Shown piece after piece: positions 50,765 to 60,693 of a stretch of DNA of 64,000 bases. The stretch is from contig CATZRD010000006.1 of NCBI GenBank assembly GCA_958423465.1, positions 1-64,000 of the forward strand. The letters run 5' to 3'. Each line of letters opens with the position of its first letter. Position 1 is the first letter of the stretch. Under the pieces are notes generated by a model. That model was given only the letters and a program-made list of their open reading frames with translations. It made no database searches and had not been told where the DNA came from. Position numbers and translations under genes: made by a program. The DNA comes from an uncultured Oscillospiraceae bacterium. GTDB taxonomy: Bacteria; Bacillota; Clostridia; Oscillospirales; Oscillospiraceae.

Positions 50765-51910
50765 ATGACGCGAGGCATATCTCTGCTGGGGTCCACCGGC
50801 TCTATCGGCCGGCAGACCCTGGAGGTTTGCGCGGAGCAGGGGATCCCGGTGATGGCCCTGACGGCAAACCGCAATATTGACCTGTTGGAGCGGCAGACGA
50901 GGCAATTCCGGCCTCGTCTCGCTGTGCTGGCGGATATGGAAGCGGCCCTGGCCTTCGCCCGCCGGGTGGAGGACCTGGATGTGAAGGTAGCCTACGGCAT
51001 GGAGGGGCTGGTGGAGGCGGCCGCCCTGCCGGAGAGCGACACGGTGGTCACCGCCGTGGTAGGCATGGTGGGGCTGACGCCCACCCTGGCCGCCGTGGAG
51101 CGGGGCAAGCGGGTGGCCCTGGCCAACAAGGAGACCCTGGTCTGCGGCGGCGATCTGGTGATGGCCGCCGCCCGCCGCCGGGGGGCGGAGATCCTTCCGG
51201 TGGACAGCGAGCACTCCGCCATTTTCCAGTGCCTCCAGGGCTCCCGGAGCCGGGAGGAGGTGCGCCGGGTGATCCTGACCTGCTCCGGCGGCCCCTTTTT
51301 CGGCATGTCCCGGGAGGAGATGGCGGGCAAGACCAGGGCCGACGCCCTGCGCCACCCCAACTGGAGCATGGGGCCGAAGATCACCGTGGACTGCGCCACC
51401 CTGATGAACAAGGGGCTGGAGGTCATCGAGGCCATGCACCTCTTCCAGCTCCCACCGGAGCAGGTGAGCGTGGTCATCCACCGGCAGAGCGTGATCCACT
51501 CCATGGTGGAGTACCGGGACGGGGCGGTGCTGGCCCAATTAGGGACGGCGGATATGCGCCTGCCCATCCGGTACGCCCTGACCTGGCCGGACCGGGGCGC
51601 CTCCCGGGCGGAGCCGCTGGATCTGCTCTCCTGCCCGCCTCTGACCTTCGCGCCGCCGGACCTGGAGGCGTTCCCCTGCTTTGCCATGGCCCTGGCCTGC
51701 GCCCGGGAGGGCGGCACCAGCCGGGCGGTGCTGAACGGCGCCAACGAGGCGGCGGTGGGGCTGTTCCTCCGGGACGAGATCGGCTTCGGACAGATTCCGG
51801 AGCTGGTGGCGGAGGCCCTGGACGCGGTTCCGGTGAAATATGATCCCGACCTGGCGGATATACTGGAAGCGGACCGCCTGGCCAGAGAAGCAGTGCTGGC
51901 GGCCCGTTAG
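50765..51910 (+). CDS. dxr: 1-deoxy-D-xylulose 5-phosphate reductoisomerase
   Basis: A 381-aa NADPH enzyme, second step of the MEP pathway. LGSTGSIGRQTLEVC (NADPH-binding), LANKETLVCGG, and LPVDSEHSAIFQCLQG (metal-binding, fosmidomycin-sensitive loop region) are present in order. AAGGAG precedes the ATG. dxs is unlinked at 13.7 kb; ispG follows two genes downstream. Confidence 0.97.
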   Translation: MTRGISLLGSTGSIGRQTLEVCAEQGIPVMALTANRNIDLLERQTRQFRPRLAVLADMEAALAFARRVEDLDVKVAYGMEGLVEAAALPESDTVVTAVVGMVGLTPTLAAVERGKRVALANKETLVCGGDLVMAAARRRGAEILPVDSEHSAIFQCLQGSRSREEVRRVILTCSGGPFFGMSREEMAGKTRADALRHPNWSMGPKITVDCATLMNKGLEVIEAMHLFQLPPEQVSVVIHRQSVIHSMVEYRDGAVLAQLGTADMRLPIRYALTWPDRGASRAEPLDLLSCPPLTFAPPDLEAFPCFAMALACAREGGTSRAVLNGANEAAVGLFLRDEIGFGQIPELVAEALDAVPVKYDPDLADILEADRLAREAVLAAR

Positions 51911-51948
51911 GACGCCTGCGATCCCAATAGAAAGGAACTTCCGAACGT

Positions 51949-53016
51949 ATGTATATCATCATCGCGATCTTGCTGTTCGGCATTCTCATTGCCGCCCACG
52001 AGTGGGGGCACTTCATCGCCGCCCGGCTCTGCGGCGTCACGGTAAACGAGTTTTCCCTGGGCATGGGGCCGGTGCTGTGGAAGAAGATGGGGAAGAAGGG
52101 GACCCAGTTTTCCATCCGGGCCCTGCCCATCGGCGGCTTCTGCGCCATGGAGGGGGAGGAAGAGGAGTCCGACGACCCTCACAGCCTCTCCAACCAGGGC
52201 TTTTGGGCGAAGATCGTGGTTTTCGCCGCCGGGGCCTTCATGAATTTTCTGGTGGGCCTGGTGCTGGTGGCCTGCGTGTTCGCCCCCGCCCAGGCCTTCC
52301 GCACCGCCGAGATCACCGGCTTCGCCCCGGAGTTCGATCTCCGGGGGGAGGACGGCCTCATGGAGGGGGACGTGCTCTACCGGGTGGACGGGGAGCGGAT
52401 CTACGTCTACAGCGACGTGACCCTCTTTCTGGGGCAGAACGACGGCCAGGGCTTTGACCTGGTGGTGCTGCGGGACGGGGAAAAGGTAGTTTTGAAGGAC
52501 TTTCCCATGACCTTCCGGGAGTGTACCTCCACTGACGGGGAGACAACATATACCGGCTACGGCATCTACTTCGGCGGCATGGAGGAGGCCACCCTGGGCG
52601 TCAAGCTGAGGATGATCTGGTACAACACCATCGACTTCGTCCGCATCGTCCGCTACAGCCTCCAGCAGCTCTTTACCGGCGGCTTCGGCGTGAAGGACCT
52701 GAGCGGGCCGGTGGGCATCGTGTCCGCTGTCAACGACGTGGGACAGCAGAGCGCCACGTTCCTGGACGCTATGCTGAACATCGCCTACTTCGGGGCCATG
52801 ATCGCCGTCAACCTGGCCGTCATGAACCTGCTGCCCATCCCCGCGCTGGACGGGGGCCATATCCTGTTCCTGATTGTATCCACCCTGGTCGAGAAGCTGT
52901 TCAGGAAGAAGATCCCCATGAAGTACGAGGCCGCCGTCAACCTGGTGTTCCTGGTGGCGCTGATGGCGCTGATGGCCTTTGTGACCGTCAACGACGTGAT
53001 CAAACTGTTTGAATAG
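51949..53016 (+). CDS. rseP: RIP metalloprotease (site-2 protease) RseP
   Basis: A 355-aa multi-pass intramembrane zinc protease. HEWGH (His17, Glu18, His21) is in the first helix, a PDZ-like domain lies around residues 105-190, and the second zinc-ligand motif NLLPIPALDGGH is near residue 295. Family members cleave anti-sigma factors after site-1 cleavage; the anti-sigma candidate at 34.4-35.4 kb could be a substrate, but no evidence links them. AAAGGAA is 11 nt before the ATG. The operon position (dxr-rseP) is conserved. Confidence 0.95.
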   Translation: MYIIIAILLFGILIAAHEWGHFIAARLCGVTVNEFSLGMGPVLWKKMGKKGTQFSIRALPIGGFCAMEGEEEESDDPHSLSNQGFWAKIVVFAAGAFMNFLVGLVLVACVFAPAQAFRTAEITGFAPEFDLRGEDGLMEGDVLYRVDGERIYVYSDVTLFLGQNDGQGFDLVVLRDGEKVVLKDFPMTFRECTSTDGETTYTGYGIYFGGMEEATLGVKLRMIWYNTIDFVRIVRYSLQQLFTGGFGVKDLSGPVGIVSAVNDVGQQSATFLDAMLNIAYFGAMIAVNLAVMNLLPIPALDGGHILFLIVSTLVEKLFRKKIPMKYEAAVNLVFLVALMALMAFVTVNDVIKLFE

Positions 53017-53027
53017 GGAGGCGCGGC

Positions 53028-54065
53028 ATGACAAAACGGCTGATGGTGGGGACTGTCCCGGTGGGCGGCGGCGCGCCGGTATCCATCCAGTCCATGTGCA
53101 ATACCAAGACCGGCGACGTGGAGGCCACCGTGGAGCAGATCCTCCGGCTGGAGGAGGCGGGCTGTGAGATCGTCCGGGTGGCGGTGCCGGATCTGCCGGC
53201 GGCCCGGGCCATCGGGGCCATCAGGAGCCGAATCCACATCCCTCTGGTGGCGGACATCCACTTCGATTACAGACTGGCATTGGAGTGCGTGGACCGGGGG
53301 GTGGATAAGATCCGCCTGAACCCGGGGAACATCGGGGGAGAGGACCGGGTGAAGGCGGTGGCGGACGCCTGCCGGAACAACCATGTTCCCATCCGCATCG
53401 GCGTCAACGGCGGTTCCCTGGAGAAGGAGCTGCGGCGGAAGTACGGCGGCGTTACCGCCCAGGCCCTGGTGGAAAGCGCCCTGGGCCACGTTTCGCTGCT
53501 GAACAGATTTGACTTTGACGACATCTGCATCTCCGTGAAGTGCTCCTCCGTACCGCTGACGGTGGCCGCCTACCGCGCCCTCAGCGAGCGGTGCCAGTAT
53601 CCGCTGCACCTGGGGGTGACGGAAGCGGGGACCCCGGAGATGGGTATGGTGAAATCCGCCATGGGCATCGGGGGCCTGCTGTGTCTGGGCATCGGGGACA
53701 CCCTGCGGGTGACTCTCACCGCTGATCCGGTGGAGGAGGTCTACGCCGCCAAGAAGATCCTGCTGGCGGCAGGCCTGCGGCGGGAGGGGCCTGAGCTTAT
53801 CGCCTGTCCCACCTGCGGGCGGACCAACATCGACCTGATCCCCATGGCCCGGGAGGTGGAGCGCCGTCTGGCGGGCTGCAAAAAGCCCATTACCGTGGCG
53901 GTGATGGGCTGCGCGGTGAACGGCCCGGGAGAGGCCGCCGCCGCCGACGTGGGCATTGCCGGCGGCGTTGGAGAGGGGCTGCTGTTCCGCCGGGGACAGG
54001 TCCTTCGAAAGGTCCCCCAGGAGAAGCTAGTGGACGCGCTGATGGAGGAGATCGAGAAGCTGTAA
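53028..54065 (+). CDS. ispG: 4-hydroxy-3-methylbut-2-enyl diphosphate synthase
   Basis: A 345-aa [4Fe-4S] enzyme of the MEP pathway. VPVGGGAPVSIQSMCNT opens the TIM-barrel part; the cluster cysteines are in CPTCGRTN and MGCAVNGPGEA in the C-terminal domain. GGGAGGC precedes the ATG. It lies 11 nt after rseP and 45 nt before polC. Confidence 0.97.
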   Translation: MTKRLMVGTVPVGGGAPVSIQSMCNTKTGDVEATVEQILRLEEAGCEIVRVAVPDLPAARAIGAIRSRIHIPLVADIHFDYRLALECVDRGVDKIRLNPGNIGGEDRVKAVADACRNNHVPIRIGVNGGSLEKELRRKYGGVTAQALVESALGHVSLLNRFDFDDICISVKCSSVPLTVAAYRALSERCQYPLHLGVTEAGTPEMGMVKSAMGIGGLLCLGIGDTLRVTLTADPVEEVYAAKKILLAAGLRREGPELIACPTCGRTNIDLIPMAREVERRLAGCKKPITVAVMGCAVNGPGEAAAADVGIAGGVGEGLLFRRGQVLRKVPQEKLVDALMEEIEKL

Positions 54066-54110
54066 GCGGCCCGGCCGAACAAGAGACGTACATAGGATCG
54101 GAAGAGGACT

Positions 54111-57100
54111 ATGGCACAGAAGATACCTTTTTTTGAGTTTTTTACAAGTTTACCGCTGTCCTGGAGCCTCCGGGCGGCTTTGGACGGGGCGCAGGTCACG
54201 GCCCTGGAGGTGGACCGGGCCAACCGGACCATGCTCCTGGCCCTCACCGTCCGGGGAGAGCTGGCCGAAGAGGCCCGGGAGGAGCTGACCGGGGCGGTCC
54301 GGGAGGCGTACCGGCTCAGCGAGGTCCGGCTGCGCCTGACGGCGGAGGCCCCCAGGACCGCCAAGGAGAAGGGCGGCGGCGAGACGGTGCTATTCGGCGG
54401 GGCGGTGAAGGGGGCCGTCCACCCCATGACGGATCTGAACCCTAAGATGGGCAATGTGGTGGTGGCGGGGAAGGTGTTTTTCGCCGACTTCTACGAGACC
54501 CGCCGCCCCGGCGTGTTCTGCCTCACCTTCGACATGACCGACTTCCAGGGCTCGGTGCGGGTGACCAAGTACATGCAGAAGGAGGAGCGCGCCGCCCTGA
54601 AGAAGGAGATCAAGCCCGGCATGTGGCTGAAGGTCCAGGGGTTCGTCAAGCTGAACCGGGATGGCAGCGACGTGCTCCTGGAACCCAGAAATATCGTTAC
54701 CTACCCCCACGAGATGCGCCAGGACACCGCCCCGGTGAAGCGGGTGGAGCTGCATCTGCATACCACCTTTTCCAACATGGACGCCCTTTCCCCCCTGAAT
54801 CCCAAGGCGGGGCCGGAGGAGAATATCGTCAAGCGGGCGGAGGCCTGGGGCCATCCGGCCATCGCCATCACGGACCACGGCGTGGTCCAGGGCTTTCCCG
54901 ACGCCTGGCACTCCGCCAAGGACATCAAGCTCCTCTATGGCATGGAGGGCTACTTTGTCAACAACTTAGACGACCGCATCGCCGTCCACGGAGGCGGAGA
55001 CTGGCCCTTCGACGGGGAGTATGTGGCCTTCGATATCGAGACTACCGGCCTTCAGGTCACCCGGGAGGCCATCACAGAGATCGGCGCCGTGGTCATCAAA
55101 AACGGCGAGGTGACGGACCGGTTCCAGACCTTTGTGGACCCGGGCCGCCACCTGACGCCGGAGATCATCTCCCTGACGGGCATCACCGACGCCATGCTCC
55201 AGGGGGCCCCCAAGCCCCGGGAGGCCCTGCGGGCTTTTCTGGACTTCGCGGGGGACCGGCCTCTGGCGGCCCACAACGCGGAGTTCGACATCAGCTTCAT
55301 CCGCGCGGGCTGCGCCCGGGAGGGCTATGACTTCGACCCGGTATATGTGGATACGCTGATCCTGGCCCAGAACCTGCTGCCGGAGTTGGGGAAGTACAAG
55401 CTGGACATCGTGGCGGAGCATTTGAAGCTCCCCGCCTTCCAGCACCACCGGGCCAGCGACGACGCCGCTACCTGCGGCCTCTTCCTGCCCCACTTCTTTC
55501 AGATGCTGGAGGGCATGGGGGTCCGCTCCCTGGGGGAGATCAACGCCGCCATGCCCTCCCTGCGGAAGAAGGGCCGGGCCAACCGCCGTCCCCGGCATAT
55601 CATTCTGCTGGTGAAAAACAAGGTGGGGCTGAAGAACCTGTACCAGCTGGTGTCTGCCTCCAACCTGCAATACTTCAAGCGGGTGCCCATCATCCCCAAG
55701 GACGAGCTGATCGCCCACCGGGAGGGCCTGATCGTCGGCTCCGCCTGCGAGGCGGGGGAGCTGTTCCAGGCAGTGGCGGATCACAAGGACTGGGCGGAGC
55801 TGAAGCGAATCGCCTCCTTTTACGACTATCTGGAGATCCAGCCTCTGTGCAACAACGCCTTCATGATCCGGGAGGGGAAGGCCAAGGACCAGGAGGAGCT
55901 GCGGGAACTGAACCGCACCATCGTCCGCCTGGGAGAGGAGCTGGGCAAGCCGGTGTGCGCCACCGGGGACGTCCACTTTATGGACCCGGAGGACGAGATC
56001 TACCGGCACATTCTGCTGGACACCAAGAAGTTCTCCGACTGCGACCAGAGCCTGCCCATCTACTTCAAGACCACCGACGAGATGCTGGAGGAGTTTTCCT
56101 ATCTGGGGGAGGAGAAGGCCATGGAGGTGGTGGTCACCAACCCCCGGGCCATCGCGGACCAGGTGGAGACCTTCGACCTGCTGCCCAAGGGGAAGCTCTT
56201 CCCGCCCCGGCTGGAAAACTCCGAGGAGGACTTGAACCGGCTGGTATGGGACAAGGTCCACGAGCTGTACGGCGAGGACCCGCCCCAGCTCATCGTGGAC
56301 CGGCTGAACGTGGAGCTGGGGGGCATTTTGGGCAAGTACGACGTGGTGTATATGTCTGCCCAGAAGCTGGTCCAGCGGTCCCTGGAGAACGGCTATCTGG
56401 TGGGCTCCCGGGGGTCCGTGGGCTCGTCCCTGGTGGCCTATATGTCCGGCATCACCGAGGTCAACGCCCTGCCGCCCCACTACCGCTGCCCCAAGTGCAA
56501 AAACAGCGAGTTTATCACCGACGGCTCCTACGGCTGCGGGGCGGACATGCCGGACAAGGTCTGCCCGGTGTGCGGCGAGAAATATGTGAAGGACGGCTTC
56601 GACATCCCCTTTGAGACCTTTTTGGGCTTCGGCGGCGGCAAGGTGCCTGATATCGACCTGAACTTCTCCGGGGAGTACCAGGCCCGCGCCCACCGCCACG
56701 CCATCGAGATGTTCGGAGAGACCCAGGTGTTCCGGGCGGGGACCATCGGCACCGTGGCGGAAAAGACCGCCTACGGCTATGTGAAGAAGTATCTGGAGGC
56801 CCGGGGGCTGGAGCCGGGCCACGCGGAGGAGAACCGCCTGGCCCTGGGCTGCGTGGGGGTGAAACGTACCACCGGCCAGCACCCCGGCGGCCTGGTGGTG
56901 GTGCCCGACGACCTGGACGTGGAGGATTTCTGCCCCGTCCAGCACCCCGCCGACGCCGCGGACAGCGACATCATCACCACCCACTTTGAATACCACTGTA
57001 TGGAGGACAACCTCCTGAAGCTGGATATGCTGGGTCACGATGACCCCACTATGGTCCGGATGCTGGAGGACCTCACCGGGGTGAACGCCCGGGCCATCCC

Positions 57101-58082
57101 TCTGGACGACCCGGACACCATGAGCCTGTTCACCTCCAGTAAGGCACTGGGCTTTGAAAACGACGAGATCCTGGGGCCCACCGGGGCCGTGGCCATCCCG
57201 GAGTTCAACACCAAGTTCACCCGCCAGATGCTCGTGGACACCCAGCCCAGGGACTTCAACACCCTGGTGCGTCTCTCCGGCTTCTCCCACGGTACCGACG
57301 TGTGGCTGGGCAACGCCCGGGAGCTGATCGTGGGCGGCACCGCCTCCGTCTCCGAGACGGTAGGGTGCCGGGACGACATCATGCTCTACCTGATCTCCAA
57401 GGGGCTGGAGCCCAAAATGAGCTTCAAGATCATGGAGTCCGTCCGAAAGGGCAAGGTGAAGAAGGGCGGCTTCGAGGAGGGCTGGGTGGACGCCATGAAG
57501 GAGCACGACGTGCCGGACTGGTATATCGACTCCCTCAGCAAGATCGGCTACCTGTTCCCCAAGGCCCACGCCGTGGCCTACGTCATGATGGCCTTCCGCA
57601 TCGCCTGGTTCAAGGTCCACCGGCCCTTGGCCTTCTACGCCGCCTTTTTCTCCATCCGGGCCAAGGCCTTCGACGCGGAGTACTGCTGCGCCGGCCTGGA
57701 CGCGGTGAAGCGGAAGTATCTGGAGATCACGAACAACAAGGACGCCTCCGCCGTGGAGCAGGACCTGGCGGTGACATTGGAGGTGTGCTACGAGTTCTAC
57801 CTCCGGGGCTTCCGGTTCGAGCCTATCAGCATCTACGAGTCCGAGGCCACCCGGTTCAAGGTCAAGGAGCCGGACGCCCTGATCCCGCCCTTTACCGCCG
57901 TCCGGGGTCTGGGGGAGACGGCGGCGCTGGACACCGTGGAAAAGCGGAAGGGGAAGGAGTTCATCTCCGTGGAAGAGTTCGCGGCCTGCTGCAATAAGCT
58001 CTCCAAGACCCACATCGACCAGCTGAAGGCCCTTGGGGCCTTCGCCGGCATGGCGGATACCAGCCAGATCACATTGTTCTGA
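54111..58082 (+). CDS. polC: DNA polymerase III PolC-type
   Basis: A 1323-aa replicative polymerase of low-GC Gram-positive type. In order: an N-terminal/OB region (1-~205), PHP domain first part (VELHLHTTFSNMD near 213), an inserted DEDD 3'-5' exonuclease (FDIETTGL near 306; AHNAEFD), PHP remainder, a zinc-finger region (CPKCKNSEF ... CPVCGEKY near 787-825), and the palm with PDIDLNFSG (near 846). It is about 100 residues shorter than the ~1430-aa B. subtilis enzyme, mostly in the N-terminal domain. It ends the operon before a perfect hairpin. Confidence 0.97.
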   Translation: MAQKIPFFEFFTSLPLSWSLRAALDGAQVTALEVDRANRTMLLALTVRGELAEEAREELTGAVREAYRLSEVRLRLTAEAPRTAKEKGGGETVLFGGAVKGAVHPMTDLNPKMGNVVVAGKVFFADFYETRRPGVFCLTFDMTDFQGSVRVTKYMQKEERAALKKEIKPGMWLKVQGFVKLNRDGSDVLLEPRNIVTYPHEMRQDTAPVKRVELHLHTTFSNMDALSPLNPKAGPEENIVKRAEAWGHPAIAITDHGVVQGFPDAWHSAKDIKLLYGMEGYFVNNLDDRIAVHGGGDWPFDGEYVAFDIETTGLQVTREAITEIGAVVIKNGEVTDRFQTFVDPGRHLTPEIISLTGITDAMLQGAPKPREALRAFLDFAGDRPLAAHNAEFDISFIRAGCAREGYDFDPVYVDTLILAQNLLPELGKYKLDIVAEHLKLPAFQHHRASDDAATCGLFLPHFFQMLEGMGVRSLGEINAAMPSLRKKGRANRRPRHIILLVKNKVGLKNLYQLVSASNLQYFKRVPIIPKDELIAHREGLIVGSACEAGELFQAVADHKDWAELKRIASFYDYLEIQPLCNNAFMIREGKAKDQEELRELNRTIVRLGEELGKPVCATGDVHFMDPEDEIYRHILLDTKKFSDCDQSLPIYFKTTDEMLEEFSYLGEEKAMEVVVTNPRAIADQVETFDLLPKGKLFPPRLENSEEDLNRLVWDKVHELYGEDPPQLIVDRLNVELGGILGKYDVVYMSAQKLVQRSLENGYLVGSRGSVGSSLVAYMSGITEVNALPPHYRCPKCKNSEFITDGSYGCGADMPDKVCPVCGEKYVKDGFDIPFETFLGFGGGKVPDIDLNFSGEYQARAHRHAIEMFGETQVFRAGTIGTVAEKTAYGYVKKYLEARGLEPGHAEENRLALGCVGVKRTTGQHPGGLVVVPDDLDVEDFCPVQHPADAADSDIITTHFEYHCMEDNLLKLDMLGHDDPTMVRMLEDLTGVNARAIPLDDPDTMSLFTSSKALGFENDEILGPTGAVAIPEFNTKFTRQMLVDTQPRDFNTLVRLSGFSHGTDVWLGNARELIVGGTASVSETVGCRDDIMLYLISKGLEPKMSFKIMESVRKGKVKKGGFEEGWVDAMKEHDVPDWYIDSLSKIGYLFPKAHAVAYVMMAFRIAWFKVHRPLAFYAAFFSIRAKAFDAEYCCAGLDAVKRKYLEITNNKDASAVEQDLAVTLEVCYEFYLRGFRFEPISIYESEATRFKVKEPDALIPPFTAVRGLGETAALDTVEKRKGKEFISVEEFAACCNKLSKTHIDQLKALGAFAGMADTSQITLF

Positions 58083-58086
58083 AAAC

Positions 58087-58134
58087 ACCGAAGGGAAGGG
58101 ACCCGCGCCGCGGCGCGGGTCCCTTCCCTTCGGT
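58087..58134. terminator. perfect 48-bp palindromic bidirectional terminator between polC and malQ
   Basis: 24-nt arms with no mismatch (58087-58110 and 58111-58134), GC-rich in the centre, with AAAA on the left and TTTGG on the right. It separates convergent operons. Confidence 0.88.
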
Positions 58135-58140
58135 TTTGGT

Positions 58141-59637
58141 TCAGTTATGTGCTGATTCCGGCAGGCGCCGGTAGAGCGCGGTCTCGTGGCGGAGACGCCG
58201 GGCCAGTTCCGGGGTAAAATCGCCAGGGAGGGCCCGCCAGGTCCAGTTTTTCCCCAGGGTGGAGGGCTTGTTCATCCGGGCCTCATGCCCCAGGCCCAGC
58301 AGGTCCTGAGCGGTGACGATGGCGGTGTCCGCCGCGGAGGCCAGGGCGCTTCGCATCAGGCCCCAGTGGCAGCCCTCGCCCTCGGTGAGTTTCAGGTAGT
58401 CCACGGCGAAGGCCCGGTCCTCCGGGGAGAGGCTTTCCAGCCAGCCCAGGGCGGTGTCGTTGTCGTGGGTGCCCACATAGCACACGCAGTTTCTGCCGTA
58501 GTTATGGGGCAAATAGTCGCTCTCCACGCCCCGGCTGTCAAAGGCCATCTGCAGGACCTTCATGCCGGGGAAGCCAGTCTCCCGGAGAAGCTGCCGCACC
58601 GAGTCGGTAAGATAGCCCAGGTCCTCGGCGATGATGGCCTGCTTTCCCAGAGCCCGCTCCACCGCCCGGAAGAGCTTCATCCCGGGCCCCTGCCGCCAGT
58701 GGCCGTCCCGGGCGGTGGCCGCCTGGGGAGGGATGACGTAGTAGGCGTCGAACCCCCGGAAGTGGTCGATCCGCAGCATATCATAGAAGCTCTTCTGCCA
58801 GCGGATGCGCTGGATCCACCAGGCGTAGCCGTCGGCCTCCATCCGCTCCCAGTCGAAGAGGGGGTTGCCCCACAGCTGGCCGTCGGCGGTGAAGCCGTCC
58901 GGCGGGACGCCGGCCACCTCCACGGGCCGCATGTCCCCGTCCAGCTGGAACTGTCCGGGCCGGGCCCACACGTCGGCGGAGTCGCCGGAGACATAGATGG
59001 GCAGGTCCCCGATAAAGCGGACGCCCCGGCGGTTGGCGTAGTCCTTCAGGGCGGACCACTGGCGGAAGAAGAGGTACTGGACCCCCTGCCAGAAGTCCAT
59101 CGGGTCCGCCAGACGGGCCCTGGCGGCGTCCATGGCGGCCGGCTCCCGCCGGCGGAGGGAATCGGGCCACTCCTGCCAGGAGCGGCCGCCGTTTTCCTCT
59201 TTCAGCGCCATGAAGAGGGCGTAGTCGGGCAGCCAGGACCCGTTGCCGGCGAGGAAGTCCCCGTAGTCCGCCGGGGGCGCCTCCAGCAGCCGCTGGACCG
59301 CCCGGCGCAGTACGCCGTTCCGCTGGCGGTAGAGGAGGCCGAAGTCCACCTGCCGGGGGTCGTCCCCCCAGGACAGGGAGGCGTACTCCTCCCGCTTCAG
59401 CAGGCCGTCCGCCGCCAGATCGTCCAGATCGATGAGGTAGGGATTGCCCGCGAAGGTGGAAAAGCTCTGATAGGGAGAGTCGCCGAAGCTGGTAGGCCCG
59501 ATGGGCAGGATCTGCCACCAGGTCTGTCCCGCCGCGGCGAGAAAGTCCGCGAAATCTCTGGCCGCCTGCCCCATGGTCCCCACGCCATAGGGGGAGGGGA
59601 GGCTGGTCAGGTGCATCAATACGCCGCTGGTCCTCAT
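58141..59637 (-). CDS. malQ: 4-alpha-glucanotransferase (amylomaltase)
   Basis: A 498-aa GH77 enzyme that disproportionates maltodextrins. LTSLPSPYGVGTMGQAA and WWQILPIGPTSFGDSPYQSF near the N-terminus, the nucleophile region MLRIDHFRGFDAYYVIP, the general acid region IIAEDLGYLT, and CYVGTHDNDTALGW near the end match the family. The start overlaps the lacI-type stop (ATGA). It is the last gene of the mal-type operon and indicates alpha-glucan substrates. Confidence 0.96.
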   Translation of the reverse strand: MRTSGVLMHLTSLPSPYGVGTMGQAARDFADFLAAAGQTWWQILPIGPTSFGDSPYQSFSTFAGNPYLIDLDDLAADGLLKREEYASLSWGDDPRQVDFGLLYRQRNGVLRRAVQRLLEAPPADYGDFLAGNGSWLPDYALFMALKEENGGRSWQEWPDSLRRREPAAMDAARARLADPMDFWQGVQYLFFRQWSALKDYANRRGVRFIGDLPIYVSGDSADVWARPGQFQLDGDMRPVEVAGVPPDGFTADGQLWGNPLFDWERMEADGYAWWIQRIRWQKSFYDMLRIDHFRGFDAYYVIPPQAATARDGHWRQGPGMKLFRAVERALGKQAIIAEDLGYLTDSVRQLLRETGFPGMKVLQMAFDSRGVESDYLPHNYGRNCVCYVGTHDNDTALGWLESLSPEDRAFAVDYLKLTEGEGCHWGLMRSALASAADTAIVTAQDLLGLGHEARMNKPSTLGKNWTWRALPGDFTPELARRLRHETALYRRLPESAHN

Positions 59638-60677
59638 AGGTCATCCATCCTGCCTTTCATGTGCCGCACGCTTTCGCCCAGGGTCAGGGAAAAGGGGATG
59701 ATCTCATGGACCGCGTCCTGTTCCCCCGCCAGCTGCGCCAGCAGAATTTCCACGCCCCGCCGGGCCATCTGGTCCGCGCCCTGCCGGATGGTGGTCAGCC
59801 GGGGGGTGCAGTAATGGGCCTGCTCGATGCCGTCGTAGCCCATGACAGACACGTCCTCCGGGATTCGCCGGCCCCGGTCCAGGACGGCCCGGATGGCGCC
59901 GATGGCCATCACGTCCGACATGGCGAAGATGGCGGTCAGCTCCGGCATACGGTCCAACAGGACCCGGGTGCCCTCGTAGCCGCCCTCCATGGAGAAACGG
60001 GCCTGGGCGGTCTGGCTGGCCGGGTCGAAGGGAACGCCCCGCTGGGCGCAGGCCCGGATGCAGCCGGTGAGGCGGAGCTGACTGGTGTTGCAAAGCAGCT
60101 CCGGGCTGACCACGCAGCTTTCGCCGCCGATGACGCCCACGGCACGGTGTCCCGCGTCCAGCAGAAAGCCCATGGCGCTGGCGGCGCCGTCGATGTCGTC
60201 GGTGGCTACGCTGGAGAGGTTGGGAAAGCCCATGGCGCTGGCCCGGTTGGAGACCAGCACGCAGGGACAGACGATCTGACCGAAACTTTTCAGAAAGTTG
60301 CCGCGGTTGCCGCCCAGAAACAGGATGCCCATGGGCTTCAGCTCCCGGCAGACGCGGACGGCCTGCTCCACCTCGTTGTCATCCTCGTCCAGATAGTAGA
60401 CCGCGGCGGCCTTGCCGGCGGCCTTGATGAGGCTCTGCATCGTCTCCAGAATACTGGCGAAGAGCATATTGCCCACACCTTTGACGATGATGGCGATGCT
60501 TTCGCTCCTGCGCTGCTTCAGGTGGCGGGCATTGTCGTTGGGCTGGAAGCCGGTCTCCGCCACCACGGCCAGAACGCGGGACCTGGCTTCGGGGCTGACC
60601 CCCGGGGTCCCGTTCAGGACCCGGGAGACGGTACCCACGGCGTAGCCGGAGCGGCGGGCGATGTCCTTGATGGTCAC
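59634..60677 (-). CDS. LacI-family transcriptional regulator of the maltodextrin operon
   Basis: A 347-aa regulator. The N-terminal helix-turn-helix is TIKDIARRSGYAVGTVSRVLNG, the hinge helix follows near residue 50, then a periplasmic-binding-type sugar domain. GTG 60677 follows CGGAGGTG by ~11 nt. It lies within the transport operon, between malG and malQ, and GAAACGTTTC palindromes upstream of malE are its likely operators. Confidence 0.92.
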   Translation of the reverse strand: MTIKDIARRSGYAVGTVSRVLNGTPGVSPEARSRVLAVVAETGFQPNDNARHLKQRRSESIAIIVKGVGNMLFASILETMQSLIKAAGKAAAVYYLDEDDNEVEQAVRVCRELKPMGILFLGGNRGNFLKSFGQIVCPCVLVSNRASAMGFPNLSSVATDDIDGAASAMGFLLDAGHRAVGVIGGESCVVSPELLCNTSQLRLTGCIRACAQRGVPFDPASQTAQARFSMEGGYEGTRVLLDRMPELTAIFAMSDVMAIGAIRAVLDRGRRIPEDVSVMGYDGIEQAHYCTPRLTTIRQGADQMARRGVEILLAQLAGEQDAVHEIIPFSLTLGESVRHMKGRMDDL

Positions 60678-60693
60678 AGGGCCGACACCTCCG

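Noticed and set aside
54966..58088. 1040-aa minus-strand ORF opposite polC
   Set aside because: Antisense shadow of polC caused by high third-position GC; no family motifs or start signal.
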